Below, piece after piece: positions 33,393 to 42,924 of a DNA stretch of 64,000 nucleotides. The stretch lies in contig NZ_CANLER010000010.1 in assembly GCF_947489715.1 (NCBI RefSeq), positions 1-64,000 of the forward strand. Direction: 5' to 3'. A model generated the notes under the pieces. The model had not been told where the DNA came from. It saw only the letters and a list, made by a program, of their open reading frames with translations, and did not search any database. The position numbers and the translations under genes are program-made. The first letter of the stretch is position 1. Every line of letters begins with the position of its first letter. This DNA is from an uncultured Roseovarius sp. GTDB taxonomy: Bacteria > Pseudomonadota > Alphaproteobacteria > Rhodobacterales > Rhodobacteraceae.

Positions 33393-36325
33393 CAGAATTT
33401 AACCTTCACGGGATCATCGGTGATGTCCCATTCGCCAAATCTGGCCAGTTGATCATAGTCGCTGAGGTCGCGCTTGGATTCCATTGCGCGACGCGCGGTA
33501 AAGCCAGTATCGAAATCAAGATACGTAGCAATCAATTCATTGAATTCAGCCCACACACGATTTGGCGGCTCAGCTTCCAGCGGGGCATTCACTTCCTTGC
33601 CACCTGAACCGAGTCCGATGAAAACAGCCCTAACGACTGACGCCGGATTGATGTTTTCAAAGCCGCTACGTTCAGCAATAACCGCTTCAAGCAACAATTG
33701 TTTGTCGAAATGGGCCTGCTGATCCTTACTGGGTGGTGATCCGGTCTTATAGTCGTAGATATGCAAGTTACCGTTTCGGTCGATGTCGATCCGATCAGCT
33801 GTTGCGGACAGTGTGAAATTCAAATCGGGTAGAACCGTTTTGCCCTTCACTTCGAAAGCTGCCGGTTCAGCCAGCTCACGGCGGACGATTTCATTACTGA
33901 CAAACCAGTCTGCAATACGTTCCAACCGTGCCAACCATGTGGCGCGCGCTGCTGCCCATGGAACTTTCTGATCAAGCACCGAAAGGGCGATTTCGATCAG
34001 CCTTTCCTTGGAGCAGTTGGTCATATCCGATTTGCTTTCGCGGATAAATTTCTCCAAGATTTCGTGCAGAATAATGCCGCGCAGCAATGCATCAGGGGCT
34101 TTCATCAGCGGGTCAAGCGGCCGGAGATTCAGAACGTGTTTGCCATAAATTGCGTAGGGGTCACGGATGAGGTGCTTGATTTCAGTTACGGAAAGTTGCT
34201 TGGGGCGGGCAGCGGCGGGTGGGCATGGTGCTGGACGCGATGCGGGATCTGCTTGACCAGGTTCTTCCAGAATTCGAGAAAGAGTTAGCCAATAATTTCC
34301 GCGGGTTTTCATTTCTTCCAGCGCGGCTTCTCCTCCTTGATTGGGGAGGCCACCCAGAAGATTTTTCAAACGGTTTAGCCAGCGGGAAACCACGGTTTCT
34401 GCATCGTCGGAGCGGATGGATCGGGTCAACCACACTTCCGGCGCAGCGACGGCCTGTTGAAAATCATGCGCAGAAAGTCCTACGCGACGTTCAGGCAACA
34501 ATAACCCAACCTGATTTCGCAACGACCGATTAAGCCAGGGATCGGGAGAGGGCGCTTCGGGCCAACTGCCTTCATTCAAGCCTGCCAATATAAGCAAATC
34601 GGCGCCCTGAACGCGCGCTTCTAACGTACCCCAGATCAGAATATTGGGATGTGGGTCAACCGGATTACGAACCTCTTTTTGCGATAAAAGAGCATGGAAA
34701 AGGCTAGCGTAGTCATTTGCATTTATCTTGCCTCCGTACGCGGCCTCACGTCCAAGCTCGTCCATAGCGGCGCATGCTAAACGCCCGGCATCACCATGCC
34801 AAAGCGTGCCAGAACCTTCACACTTGCACCCTTGGGCAATATTCTCAGCAAGGCCCAGATGACTTGCAACGCGCGCTTCTAGACTGTGCTCTTCAGTGGC
34901 GTAGTGGCCTATGAAGTTCACACAGAGCCATTTGACCCATCGTACCGCAATCTCTTCTTCTCGCCCCTCGGCCCAGGCCTTCAGATCATCTACTTCCGGA
35001 TAAGGTGGGCCATTGCGGCGTAAATGTAGCTCCAACTCACGGGTCAAAAGAAGATGCATCCCGCGTTCGGCGCCGCGGTGGGTTAATGGGTGTTTTAGAA
35101 GCGTCAGGAGCAATTCTGCGCTTAGACGCTGACGAAAGAGATCACTGACATGCCTTAGAAAACGGCCCGGGGGTGAGAGATGCAGGGGCGTACCCGCACT
35201 GTCATCTGGTAGGATGTCCCAACGATCAAGCGCAGCAGCTACTTGACGCGTGAGCGTTCTGTCGGGTGTGATCAAAGCGGCGGTCCGCCCTTTTTCCGCA
35301 GCGTCACGCAGACCCATGGCGATAGACAGCGCCTCCTGTCGTGGCGTTGGGGCCTCGACCAAGGTGACATCCTGCATGGCAGTGTTGATGTCATCGAGCT
35401 TTATGCCCTCAGTCAGCCATTGGTCGGTTACCGGTGCGGGCCGGAGGGCCAAAGATATGATCTGGTTTCGCGCATCGTTAAATGGCGTTGTTTGCGACCA
35501 TTTGGGGATATCTGACAAGCATAGATTGAGATTATTAATGAAGCTGTGAAAGCGATATTGAGGATGATCCTCGGCGGGAATGTTGCCATCGAGTGCTGGC
35601 CAAACATGTTCGGGCATATCGAAGTCAAAGCCTGGAAGGATGACGGCCCCTTGTGGCAGTTTAGCAACCGCTTGCATTAACAATTGCGTGGCCCCGCGCG
35701 AGCCGGTCGAACCGGCAATGATGACAGGGTTTTCAGGAGGTTTTTTCTGCCATCGCCTGATCGTTTGTTCAATAACCAGCCTCTGACGCGTTTCGGTGTC
35801 CGGTTGATTATTATCTTCGTCAAAATAGTGTCTAACGATGCTGAGAAATGACTTAATACGCTCCCAATGTCCGGATTGGTCTGTCAAATCAAGTGTCTCA
35901 ATCGCATCGGGTGAAACACCTTCGCCCTGCATTTCATCCATCAATGCCGCTAGGCTATCTGCAAGATCGTAGAGTGAGGAACGCGGTGCGAGATCAGGTT
36001 GACGTTCAAGCAGTGCCGACAAAAGTTGTACCAGTTCGAGGCGTCGGCGGAGGGGCGGAACCGCATCTGGTATATTTGCCAAGCCCCAGTGTTCGCCCAG
36101 ATCAGTGATAAGATTGATGCGCGGCAATAGCATTTGAGGCCCGGCATCAAACAGGTTGCGAATACGTCGGGCCATCCGGCGCGTGTTGACGACCAGTTGA
36201 ATCCGGGCAACTGCATCTGGCGGTTGATCGCGGCTTCGTTCAAGCAAACCGTCTACCAATGCTTTTGGAAAATCGACGCCAATCGGAACGCCGAAAACCC
36301 GAGGGCTGTCGACAGGATCAAACAT
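33392..36325 (-). CDS. addB: AddB helicase-nuclease subunit
   Basis: The protein has 977 residues. It is the alphaproteobacterial type, with no clear Walker A motif at the N-terminus (the region reads IQLVVNTRRMARRIRNLFDA). It keeps helicase-like segments (GADLLILAGLNEGSWPEAPS) and a C-terminal nuclease with NLHIYDYKTGSPPSKDQ. It partners AddA in end resection, probably supplying the second nuclease and sequence-recognition functions. ATG 36325 (MFDPVDSPR) was chosen over the frame start two codons upstream. It overlaps the nucleotidyltransferase gene by 8 bp. The four-Cys iron-sulfur cluster known from Firmicutes AddB was not seen. Confidence 0.94.
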   Translation of the reverse strand: MFDPVDSPRVFGVPIGVDFPKALVDGLLERSRDQPPDAVARIQLVVNTRRMARRIRNLFDAGPQMLLPRINLITDLGEHWGLANIPDAVPPLRRRLELVQLLSALLERQPDLAPRSSLYDLADSLAALMDEMQGEGVSPDAIETLDLTDQSGHWERIKSFLSIVRHYFDEDNNQPDTETRQRLVIEQTIRRWQKKPPENPVIIAGSTGSRGATQLLMQAVAKLPQGAVILPGFDFDMPEHVWPALDGNIPAEDHPQYRFHSFINNLNLCLSDIPKWSQTTPFNDARNQIISLALRPAPVTDQWLTEGIKLDDINTAMQDVTLVEAPTPRQEALSIAMGLRDAAEKGRTAALITPDRTLTRQVAAALDRWDILPDDSAGTPLHLSPPGRFLRHVSDLFRQRLSAELLLTLLKHPLTHRGAERGMHLLLTRELELHLRRNGPPYPEVDDLKAWAEGREEEIAVRWVKWLCVNFIGHYATEEHSLEARVASHLGLAENIAQGCKCEGSGTLWHGDAGRLACAAMDELGREAAYGGKINANDYASLFHALLSQKEVRNPVDPHPNILIWGTLEARVQGADLLILAGLNEGSWPEAPSPDPWLNRSLRNQVGLLLPERRVGLSAHDFQQAVAAPEVWLTRSIRSDDAETVVSRWLNRLKNLLGGLPNQGGEAALEEMKTRGNYWLTLSRILEEPGQADPASRPAPCPPAAARPKQLSVTEIKHLIRDPYAIYGKHVLNLRPLDPLMKAPDALLRGIILHEILEKFIRESKSDMTNCSKERLIEIALSVLDQKVPWAAARATWLARLERIADWFVSNEIVRRELAEPAAFEVKGKTVLPDLNFTLSATADRIDIDRNGNLHIYDYKTGSPPSKDQQAHFDKQLLLEAVIAERSGFENINPASVVRAVFIGLGSGGKEVNAPLEAEPPNRVWAEFNELIATYLDFDTGFTARRAMESKRDLSDYDQLARFGEWDITDDPVKVKF

Positions 36326-37010
36326 CAACATCGTTCAAAAGGCTTTCGGCAAGCGCAATGCTTTCCGGTTGCCCGACATCGCACCAATTTCCGGGGTATT
36401 CCGCTGCGCAGAGTCGACCTTCGGATAGCATTATGTCCCACAATAGATTGAGCGAGAATTTGCGTTGCTCGATAGTTGGTAGCAAATTGGTTTTGATGAT
36501 CTGAAGACCAGAGTAAATCAGCCCAGGACCTCGTGTAGCATGATCATCGCTATCAATGATGAAATCACCCTCACCTTGGTGTCCGAGCGCTTTCGCTTTG
36601 GGAATGCATAGAAGGAGCGCATCCATTTCTTCCTCATGCCATCGATGCGCTAGGTAATTAAGCGGGTTAGGTCCTTGCCAAATCGCATCGGTATTCATGG
36701 TAAAAACAGGATCCGCACCAAGAAAAGACTGCGCCGCCCGCAAGCCCCCTCCGGTCTCAAGGATTTCCGGCTCTTCGCGCGAAAAAGAAACGTTACTTCC
36801 TGAAAGGTGCGCTTCGATCTGATCGGGAAGGTAGTGGAGATTGGTAACGATTCTGGCAGGATTGTAGGCGCGGACCAGGTCCAAGGCATGATCAATGAGT
36901 GGTTTGCCCCCGACATTGATCAGCGGCTTTGGGCAGGTAGCGGTGAGCGACCCCATACGCGTCCCGAAACCGGCTGCAAAGAGCATTACTGAGTTGGGAC
37001 GGTCGCGCAT
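36318..37010 (-). CDS. murU: MurU-like nucleotidyltransferase (MurNAc-1-phosphate uridylyltransferase)
   Basis: The protein has 230 residues. The NTP-transferase signature is VMLFAAGFGTRMGSLTATCP with KPL following, and the metal-binding Asp lies in VFTMNTDAIWQGPNPL. With the kinase encoded upstream it forms an AmgK-MurU pair, which turns recovered N-acetylmuramic acid into UDP-MurNAc in the cytoplasm and so recycles cell wall without fresh synthesis. The gene overlaps amgK by 25 bp if ATG 37010 is used; an ATG at 36986 sharing a base with the amgK stop (TAATG) is also possible. A general sugar-nucleotide role is the alternative. Confidence 0.85.
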   Translation of the reverse strand: MRDRPNSVMLFAAGFGTRMGSLTATCPKPLINVGGKPLIDHALDLVRAYNPARIVTNLHYLPDQIEAHLSGSNVSFSREEPEILETGGGLRAAQSFLGADPVFTMNTDAIWQGPNPLNYLAHRWHEEEMDALLLCIPKAKALGHQGEGDFIIDSDDHATRGPGLIYSGLQIIKTNLLPTIEQRKFSLNLLWDIMLSEGRLCAAEYPGNWCDVGQPESIALAESLLNDVDV

Positions 37011-38011
37011 TTGTCTTTCAGTATTTGAAGTGTTTGTGGCATCGGTTCTGGCAGTTTCGTTTTGATTATCTCAGCGACCTTCGTAAGAGCCGGGTGTGCC
37101 AGATCATGTCGCAGATGCTCCCAGACACGTGGGATCAGGTCAATATAGCTTGATTTGCCGTCTCGTATGCAAAGCCTAGTAAAGACACCCAAGATGCGTA
37201 GATTCCTTTGTGCACCGAGGCAACGATATGCTGATTCAAAATCTTCTGGAATGACGTTGGTGGCAGCGACGTATCGGTTGATCATTTCTCGTTCGATTTC
37301 GTGGGGAACATCGCGTCTCGCATCCTGCAATAGCGAAACGAGATCATATGCTCGATGGCCAAGCATCGCATCCTGAAAATCCAACAAGCCTACACGAGCG
37401 ATGCCCACGCGATCTGGTAACCACAAAAGGTTTTCGGCATGATAGTCGCGTTGTATCAACACGCTGCCATCAGCTACATGATCGGTAAGAACATCGCAGA
37501 TAGCAGTATGAAAATCATGCCGAGCCTCGATTGTCGGTTGCTCAACAGCTGCGGCGTACCAGTCGAATGATAGGATAGCCATATCACTCATAAGTGCTGA
37601 ATCGTAGCTTTCCAAATCTAAGGGTGGCGCGTGTTTGTGCAGATCGATCAGGGCATCTGTTGCTGCCGTATAGAGCGTTTTTTCAAGCGTCGGGTGGTCA
37701 GCGGCGACACGGGTGAATAGCGCATCGCCCAAATCCTCAATCAACAGAAACCCCTGAGCATTATCTTCGGCTAGTATACGCGGTGCGCTGAGGCCGATGC
37801 TCGAAAGATATTTGGCAATGTAAACAAAAGGGCGCACGTCCTCCCCTTTAGCTGGTGGTGCATCCATTAAAACAGCGGTTTCACCGGTTTCGGGCGATGT
37901 CAGTCGGTGATATTTGCGGTTTGAAGCGTCACCTGCCAAGAGTTTCATCTGGGCATCTGCCCATTTTGCCTCAAGCAAGAATGCGCGTGCCAGGCTCGGG
38001 CGATCAGTCAT
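36986..38011 (-). CDS. amgK: AmgK-like anomeric sugar kinase (APH family)
   Basis: The protein has 341 residues. The APH-type kinase motifs are LLAGDASNRKYHRL (nucleotide loop), VLIQRDYHAENLLWLPD (catalytic Asp) and VGLLDFQDAMLGHRAYDLVS (metal-binding Asp). AmgK phosphorylates MurNAc or GlcNAc at the anomeric position. The partner nucleotidyltransferase is encoded directly downstream, and the tsaE gene overlaps upstream by 8 bp. The tsaE-amgK-murU-addB order recurs in Alphaproteobacteria, which supports the assignment over aminoglycoside resistance. Confidence 0.87.
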   Translation of the reverse strand: MTDRPSLARAFLLEAKWADAQMKLLAGDASNRKYHRLTSPETGETAVLMDAPPAKGEDVRPFVYIAKYLSSIGLSAPRILAEDNAQGFLLIEDLGDALFTRVAADHPTLEKTLYTAATDALIDLHKHAPPLDLESYDSALMSDMAILSFDWYAAAVEQPTIEARHDFHTAICDVLTDHVADGSVLIQRDYHAENLLWLPDRVGIARVGLLDFQDAMLGHRAYDLVSLLQDARRDVPHEIEREMINRYVAATNVIPEDFESAYRCLGAQRNLRILGVFTRLCIRDGKSSYIDLIPRVWEHLRHDLAHPALTKVAEIIKTKLPEPMPQTLQILKDKCATVPTQ

Positions 38012-38480
38012 TCAGAACCTTTTTCAGTTTACATTCCCAAGTTGGGTTTTCCCAGATCAGTGTTGCCAACCGTCTATCATCACCGAACGGAGCATCCAAG
38101 CTAACTGTCAGTGCATCCTTAGGTGAATGACCTCCTAAGCGGTCGGGCCATTCGACCAAACAAATTGCGTCTGAGAAAGCTTGGTTCAGGCCTAACTCCT
38201 CAATCTCCGAGAAATTTGAAAGGCGGTAGAGGTCTGCGTGCCAAATCTCACCAATTGAAGTCTCGTAAGTTTGCACGAGGGTAAAAGTTGGTGATGGGAC
38301 ATCTTCGGCAATTTCCATTTGCGATAGGATGAGGCATCGCGAAAAATGGGTTTTTCCTGATCCAACACTGCCTGCCAATAATATGGTATCACCTGGCACA
38401 AGTTGTGTTCCAAGTCCGATCGCAAACCGACAGGTTTCTTCAGGAGTAGCGAGTTCTAACTGGACGGTGCCTTGTACCAT
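38004..38480 (-). CDS. tsaE: tRNA threonylcarbamoyladenosine biosynthesis ATPase TsaE
   Basis: The protein has 158 residues. Walker A is LLAGSVGSGKTHFSRCLI; SPTFTLVQTYE, WHADLYRLSNF and CLVEWPDRLG are the family blocks. TsaE works with TsaB and TsaD to make t6A37 in tRNAs that read ANN codons; the tsaD gene is also in this window at 49969. The product's 3' end overlaps amgK. It follows a PAS-domain gene after 40 bp on the same strand. Confidence 0.96.
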   Translation of the reverse strand: MVQGTVQLELATPEETCRFAIGLGTQLVPGDTILLAGSVGSGKTHFSRCLILSQMEIAEDVPSPTFTLVQTYETSIGEIWHADLYRLSNFSEIEELGLNQAFSDAICLVEWPDRLGGHSPKDALTVSLDAPFGDDRRLATLIWENPTWECKLKKVLND

Positions 38481-38520
38481 ATTGCGACACTACACGCGGC
38501 GCATTTGGCTGCAACAAACA

Positions 38521-40044
38521 TCACGATATGACAGTTTCGATCTTTGGGTTTTCCACTTTCAGACCGACGGGTCTGCATATCAGTGCCGCACCGCCTGCCA
38601 CCGGAACCAATCGACAATGAAGCTGTTCCCCTGACTTGGTATCAATTGTCTCTTCAATTGAGTGCGAAAGTGTCTTGCAGGTGGTTTGTGTTTCGACGGT
38701 CTTCCAGAATTCTGGGTGGGGGAATTTTTGCCTGCAAATTGCAACCAAATCGCGAATGCCGAGCTCGGCAAAGCTGGTATCGGGGTCGACACCGAACATA
38801 TCAGTCCAGGTGGCGTTGCAGAATATCACAACGTTATTCGACGCAATGACCGCAACCGCGTGGTCAAGCTTATCCATCACTGATTGGCGCAGATCATTCT
38901 GTGTCCGGAACCGGCGCGTGAGTGAGATTTCGGCAGTGATATCTTCGAAGAGGAATGCTACAGCACCATCTGGATGAGGCCGCCCGGTGACGCGATACGT
39001 AACACCCGACGGCAGCGACCATGTCTCCTGATAAAGACCGTCCGAAGCCGTTTCAATCATTTCGCTAATCTGTGTCCGCCATTCGGCATAACTTTTGGGC
39101 TCGGGCATCACCTGACGATCCCGGAGATTGTCGAAGAAGCTCATTAGACTGGGTCGCCCGCTCAAAAATTCAGCGGGTAGAGCAGTAAGGTCGACAAGTG
39201 CAGGATTGAAGAGCGCGAGTTGCTGGTTTCGGTCGAAGATGGCTAACCCTGTCGTTAGATTGGCGAATGTTTTTGTCAGGGTCTGAACGAATTCGCGTTG
39301 GGCCGCCTCAGCGTGCACCGCGTCAGTTACATCAATGGCATAATAAAAAAGAAGTTGATCCGTTGCTGTCGTGTGGACGTCAAACCACGTTTGCGCCTCA
39401 CCCAACGGATGGGCGATCGCTATTCGAGCGTTGGCGCGGGTTCCCGGTTCAATGGGCGCATCTATACCATCCAGAATCTTGTCCAACTGTTTTAATAGAA
39501 CCTGTTCACAGACATCATTCTGCCAGACGATCTGACCTTCCTTGTCTGTTTTCCAGATCGGGTAGGGAGCGCCCTTTAAAGCGGCATGGTCCTCGATGAA
39601 TGCAGTTTTCAGATGAAGCGCCTGATGCCTTTCTCCGGGCTGACACGGTACTGGGTCGGTAAGAATGACGCGTGTGATACCTGCATCAGAAGTGATCTTC
39701 ACACTCGCGTTATCCTCTGCCCTATTCGTCGCTGAGTAACTTTGTGTGCTTGTGGTGTCGTCGGGCAGATATTCTGGCAATCCCTCAAAGCGTGTGCCCA
39801 ACCAGTTGCGAAGGTCGGTCCAATCTTCGAACCCGGTCAATATTTCTGCTGCGTTGTAATCATGATCGGCAAGAACGCCATTTTTGAACAAAATGGTGTT
39901 CTCCGAAACAGGCTCGGATGGCAGAGCGGTTTTAGGTTTCTGGCGAATGCCAATGAGAATGCCCGAAACCCATAACACAGTGATCGCCGCCATTACTGAC
40001 ACGGTCAGCAAACCGGCGAGTGACATTATCAAATTTCCATCCAT
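38521..40044 (-). CDS. Membrane-anchored PAS-domain protein without output domain
   Basis: The protein has 507 residues. One N-terminal helix (LIMSLAGLLTVSVMAAITVL) anchors it. Several PAS-like segments follow: YPIWKTDKEGQIVWQNDVCE, LTTGLAIFDRNQQLALFNPA and DKLDHAVAVIASNNVVIFCN with WTDMFGVDPDTSF. The chain ends about 60 residues after the last PAS with no histidine kinase, GGDEF or other output domain. A truncated sensor kinase or a scaffold for another kinase are both possible. ATG 40044 is 10 bases after AGAGGA; the frame start at 40050 is TTG. It is next to regB, but co-regulation is not shown. Confidence 0.82.
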   Translation of the reverse strand: MDGNLIMSLAGLLTVSVMAAITVLWVSGILIGIRQKPKTALPSEPVSENTILFKNGVLADHDYNAAEILTGFEDWTDLRNWLGTRFEGLPEYLPDDTTSTQSYSATNRAEDNASVKITSDAGITRVILTDPVPCQPGERHQALHLKTAFIEDHAALKGAPYPIWKTDKEGQIVWQNDVCEQVLLKQLDKILDGIDAPIEPGTRANARIAIAHPLGEAQTWFDVHTTATDQLLFYYAIDVTDAVHAEAAQREFVQTLTKTFANLTTGLAIFDRNQQLALFNPALVDLTALPAEFLSGRPSLMSFFDNLRDRQVMPEPKSYAEWRTQISEMIETASDGLYQETWSLPSGVTYRVTGRPHPDGAVAFLFEDITAEISLTRRFRTQNDLRQSVMDKLDHAVAVIASNNVVIFCNATWTDMFGVDPDTSFAELGIRDLVAICRQKFPHPEFWKTVETQTTCKTLSHSIEETIDTKSGEQLHCRLVPVAGGAALICRPVGLKVENPKIETVIS

Positions 40045-40133
40045 CGGCAAAAAATCCTCTGCAAGCCGCAGAAGATAGGTTGACCTGACTTGGTTAAAGC
40101 AAAGTTAACTAAGGTAAATGAAGAGCAAATAGC

Positions 40134-41525
40134 TTAAGCGGTAAACGGTTGATTTTGCCCTTCGGGTAGTAAATTCTCGGCTGACATCGCATCTATCATA
40201 TGTCTGGGCCAAACAAGTTCGACGACAGCACCAGACCGGTTGGCACTAAAGCTATCTGAACTGAATGAATCGGATCCGTTTGCAAAGCTCATATCGGCCC
40301 CTGATCGTTCCAACAGGGTTTTGGCAATAAACAGACCTAATCCCATTCCTTCGTATCCGGGTCGTTGCGGATCGTGTGTTGAACGGCGCCGTACAAAAGG
40401 CTCGCCTATACGACCTAGCAGATGTTGTGGGTATCCCTTACCATCATCCATAATACGAAGAGTAATCGTTTTGTCATCCCAACCGCTTTCGATCCAGACG
40501 TTTGCTTGCGCGAAATCTACCGCGTTTTGTACAAGGTTTCGCAAACCGTGAATGATTTCGGGACGGCGCAGGATGATAGGCTGGGATTTTTCATCACCTG
40601 CATCTTGATGAATGTCGAAATTCACCGATTTACCTCGGTCGAGATGTGGCTCGGCAGCCTCTTCTATTACCGACATCAACGGCGCCTTTCGCAGGTGAAG
40701 GTCGTCTTTGCCTGCGCGCCCCATCGACCTGAGGATGTCGCGGCAACGGTCCGCTTGTTCGCGGATCAATAGAGCATCGTCCTGAAGCTCCGGAGCGTCG
40801 TCCAGCTCGTCCGCCAATTCTGAACTTGTTAGCTTGATGGTTGCCAGAGGTGTACCCAACTCGTGTGCAGCAGCAGCTATGACACCACCAAGATCTGTCA
40901 GTTTCTGTTCGCGTGCCAGCGCCATTTGTGTAGCCTCAAGCGCATCGGACATGGCGTGCATTTCGGTAACAATCCACCGGGAATAGACGCCTAAAAAAAT
41001 TACGGAAATTACAATCGCAACCCAGTTTCCGAAGCGAAAGATATCGGGAACGCGCAGAATAAATCCCTGCTCAGTGCGAAGTGGCAGATGAAAATCCATC
41101 AACAATGAAACGATGGCGATGGCGGCAAGACCCAAGAAAAACGTGGAGCGTGAAGATAACGCTGACGCAGCAACCGTTACCGGGCCCACAATCAAAATGG
41201 AAAACGGATTGTTAAGCCCACCGGTCAAATGCAACATCAATCCGAGTTGCAACATATCAAACAGAACAAACAGCATGGTTTCAGTTTCACGCAACCGCTT
41301 GTTTTCTGGGTAAACAAAAAATGCCACAAGGTTACTGAGAACCGAAACGCCAATGACAAGATAACATAACCCAGTTTCAAGATTCAGATTATAAAGCCGC
41401 TCCGCAATAATCAGCGCGGAAACTTGGCCTGCGATTGCCCACCATCTGAGCAAGACCAATGTGCGCAACCGAATCCAATGGCCGCTGTCACGAGATTTGA
41501 GGGGCTCTGAATTTATGTCTGTCAT
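40134..41525 (-). CDS. regB: RegB/PrrB redox sensor histidine kinase
   Basis: The protein has 463 residues with six membrane helices. The quinone-linked signature GGLNNPFS is at 102-109. The H-box is AAAAHELGTPLATIKL with His221, and the redox-active Cys is Cys261 (EQADRCRDILRSMG), the same 40-residue spacing as in Rhodobacter RegB. N-box LRNLVQNAVDFA and G-box GMGLGLFIAKTLLERSGAD complete the kinase. It senses the ubiquinone pool and passes phosphate to RegA to control photosynthesis, respiration and carbon or nitrogen fixation genes. It is divergent from senC-regA, with 90 bp between, the conserved arrangement. Confidence 0.96.
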   Translation of the reverse strand: MTDINSEPLKSRDSGHWIRLRTLVLLRWWAIAGQVSALIIAERLYNLNLETGLCYLVIGVSVLSNLVAFFVYPENKRLRETETMLFVLFDMLQLGLMLHLTGGLNNPFSILIVGPVTVAASALSSRSTFFLGLAAIAIVSLLMDFHLPLRTEQGFILRVPDIFRFGNWVAIVISVIFLGVYSRWIVTEMHAMSDALEATQMALAREQKLTDLGGVIAAAAHELGTPLATIKLTSSELADELDDAPELQDDALLIREQADRCRDILRSMGRAGKDDLHLRKAPLMSVIEEAAEPHLDRGKSVNFDIHQDAGDEKSQPIILRRPEIIHGLRNLVQNAVDFAQANVWIESGWDDKTITLRIMDDGKGYPQHLLGRIGEPFVRRRSTHDPQRPGYEGMGLGLFIAKTLLERSGADMSFANGSDSFSSDSFSANRSGAVVELVWPRHMIDAMSAENLLPEGQNQPFTA

Positions 41526-41615
41526 CTGCGCGCCTTAGTCCCGTTGCGGTTTGGAATTCCGGTGCTAGATATGCCACCGAACTGCACTGCCACCCGACAG
41601 AGTAAGGATTAGATC

Positions 41616-42245
41616 ATGACACGCAATATCGCGATTATCGCCAGCCTTGTGCTTCTTCTGTTGTTGGGGGGTATCTACGCAACTACAAAAATCTTTGCGC
41701 CCGACGACCGTTTTGCTCAATGCCGGTCTTCGATAATCGCAGGTGGACCAGGAGAAATCGGCGGGCCATTCACGCTGGTCAGTGAAACAGGCGAAACGGT
41801 GACCGAAAAAGAGGTTCTCGATAAACCTTCTCTGGTCTATTTCGGTTATACATTCTGCCCAGATGTTTGTCCGATCGATGCCGCCAGAAATGCCGAAGCT
41901 GTAGCCATGCTTGAAGAGCGTGGCACGATTGTAAAACCAATCTTTGTCACGGTTGATCCAAAACGCGATACGCCGGAGGTGGTTGCCGAGTTCACGGATT
42001 ACATGCATCCACGAATGCTTGGCCTAACGGGATCAGAAGAGCAGGTAAAAGCAGCCAGCAGAGCTTATCGAGCATATTTCAAAATTCACGAAGCTAATGA
42101 AGGCGCGGAGGATTTTTATCTGGTTGATCATTCGACGCAGACTTATCTGATGTTGCCCGAGCATGGATTTGTGGAATTTTTCAACCGTGCTGATACCGCT
42201 GAGAAGATGGCAGAGCATGTGCAATGTTTCATCGATGCCAGCTGA
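41616..42245 (+). CDS. senC: SCO1/SenC/PrrC copper protein
   Basis: The protein has 209 residues. A signal anchor (IIASLVLLLLLGGIYATTKI) is followed by a thioredoxin-like domain with the copper-binding YTFCPDVCP (Cys81, Cys85) and His172 in DHSTQTYLM. It delivers copper to cytochrome c oxidase on the periplasmic side and is also linked to RegB signalling in Rhodobacter. It lies first in a senC-regA unit, 75 bp before regA. Confidence 0.95.
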   Translation: MTRNIAIIASLVLLLLLGGIYATTKIFAPDDRFAQCRSSIIAGGPGEIGGPFTLVSETGETVTEKEVLDKPSLVYFGYTFCPDVCPIDAARNAEAVAMLEERGTIVKPIFVTVDPKRDTPEVVAEFTDYMHPRMLGLTGSEEQVKAASRAYRAYFKIHEANEGAEDFYLVDHSTQTYLMLPEHGFVEFFNRADTAEKMAEHVQCFIDAS

Positions 42246-42320
42246 TTATTCTGAGTGTCGTTTGACGTCACTTGCACCGCACGTTACCATTTTTTGACAT
42301 GCGCCGAACAGGAGGGATTT

Positions 42321-42872
42321 ATGGCAGAAGATCTGCGCGAAATTGGCGAGGATAGATCCCTTCTACTTTTGGATGATGACGAGCCGTTCCTGCGGCGGTT
42401 GGCAAAGGCAATGGAAAAACGCGGCTTTTCGGTAGAGACAGCTGGTTCCGTTGCAGCTGGAAAGGCCATTGCTACCGCGCGGCCGCCCGCTTTTGCGGTT
42501 TGCGATTTGCGTCTCGAAGATGGCAACGGGTTGGATGTTGTCGAAGTCATTCGGGAACGCCGCCCAGATAGTCGGGTGGTGGTTCTGACTGGTTATGGTG
42601 CAATTGCTACGGCAGTTGCGGCAGTTAAGATTGGCGCGACAGATTATCTTTCGAAGCCGGCTGATGCGACAGATATCACCAATGCGCTTTTGGCTAGTGG
42701 AGATGAATTACCGCCACCACCGGAAAACCCGATGAGCGCTGACCGAGTGCGTTGGGAACATATTCAACGGGTCTATGAACTCTGCGACAGAAATGTGAGC
42801 GAAACCGCGCGGCGACTGAACATGCATCGCCGCACGCTGCAACGCATTTTGGCTAAGCGTTCACCTCGGTGA
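42321..42872 (+). CDS. regA: RegA/PrrA/ActR response regulator
   Basis: The protein has 183 residues, close to Rhodobacter RegA. The receiver has LLLLDDDEPFLRRLAKAMEK, phospho-acceptor Asp62 in AVCDLRLEDGNGLDVV and Lys112 in DYLSKPADATD. A proline linker (PPPP at 131-134) leads to the Fis-type helix-turn-helix (NVSETARRLNMHRRTLQRIL). It is the DNA-binding partner of RegB. ATG 42321 has GGAGGG 4 bases upstream; the frame reaching to 42255 is rejected. A short perfect inverted repeat (42859-42874) covers the stop codon. Confidence 0.96.
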   Translation: MAEDLREIGEDRSLLLLDDDEPFLRRLAKAMEKRGFSVETAGSVAAGKAIATARPPAFAVCDLRLEDGNGLDVVEVIRERRPDSRVVVLTGYGAIATAVAAVKIGATDYLSKPADATDITNALLASGDELPPPPENPMSADRVRWEHIQRVYELCDRNVSETARRLNMHRRTLQRILAKRSPR

Positions 42873-42924
42873 ACAAGCTCAATTTCGTAGAAATTCGACT
42901 GTTTCAGCCACTATTGCTTTTGCA

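Noticed and set aside
42859-42874. Terminator at the regA stop
   Set aside because: The inverted repeat has a two-base loop and no T-run, so it is unlikely to work.
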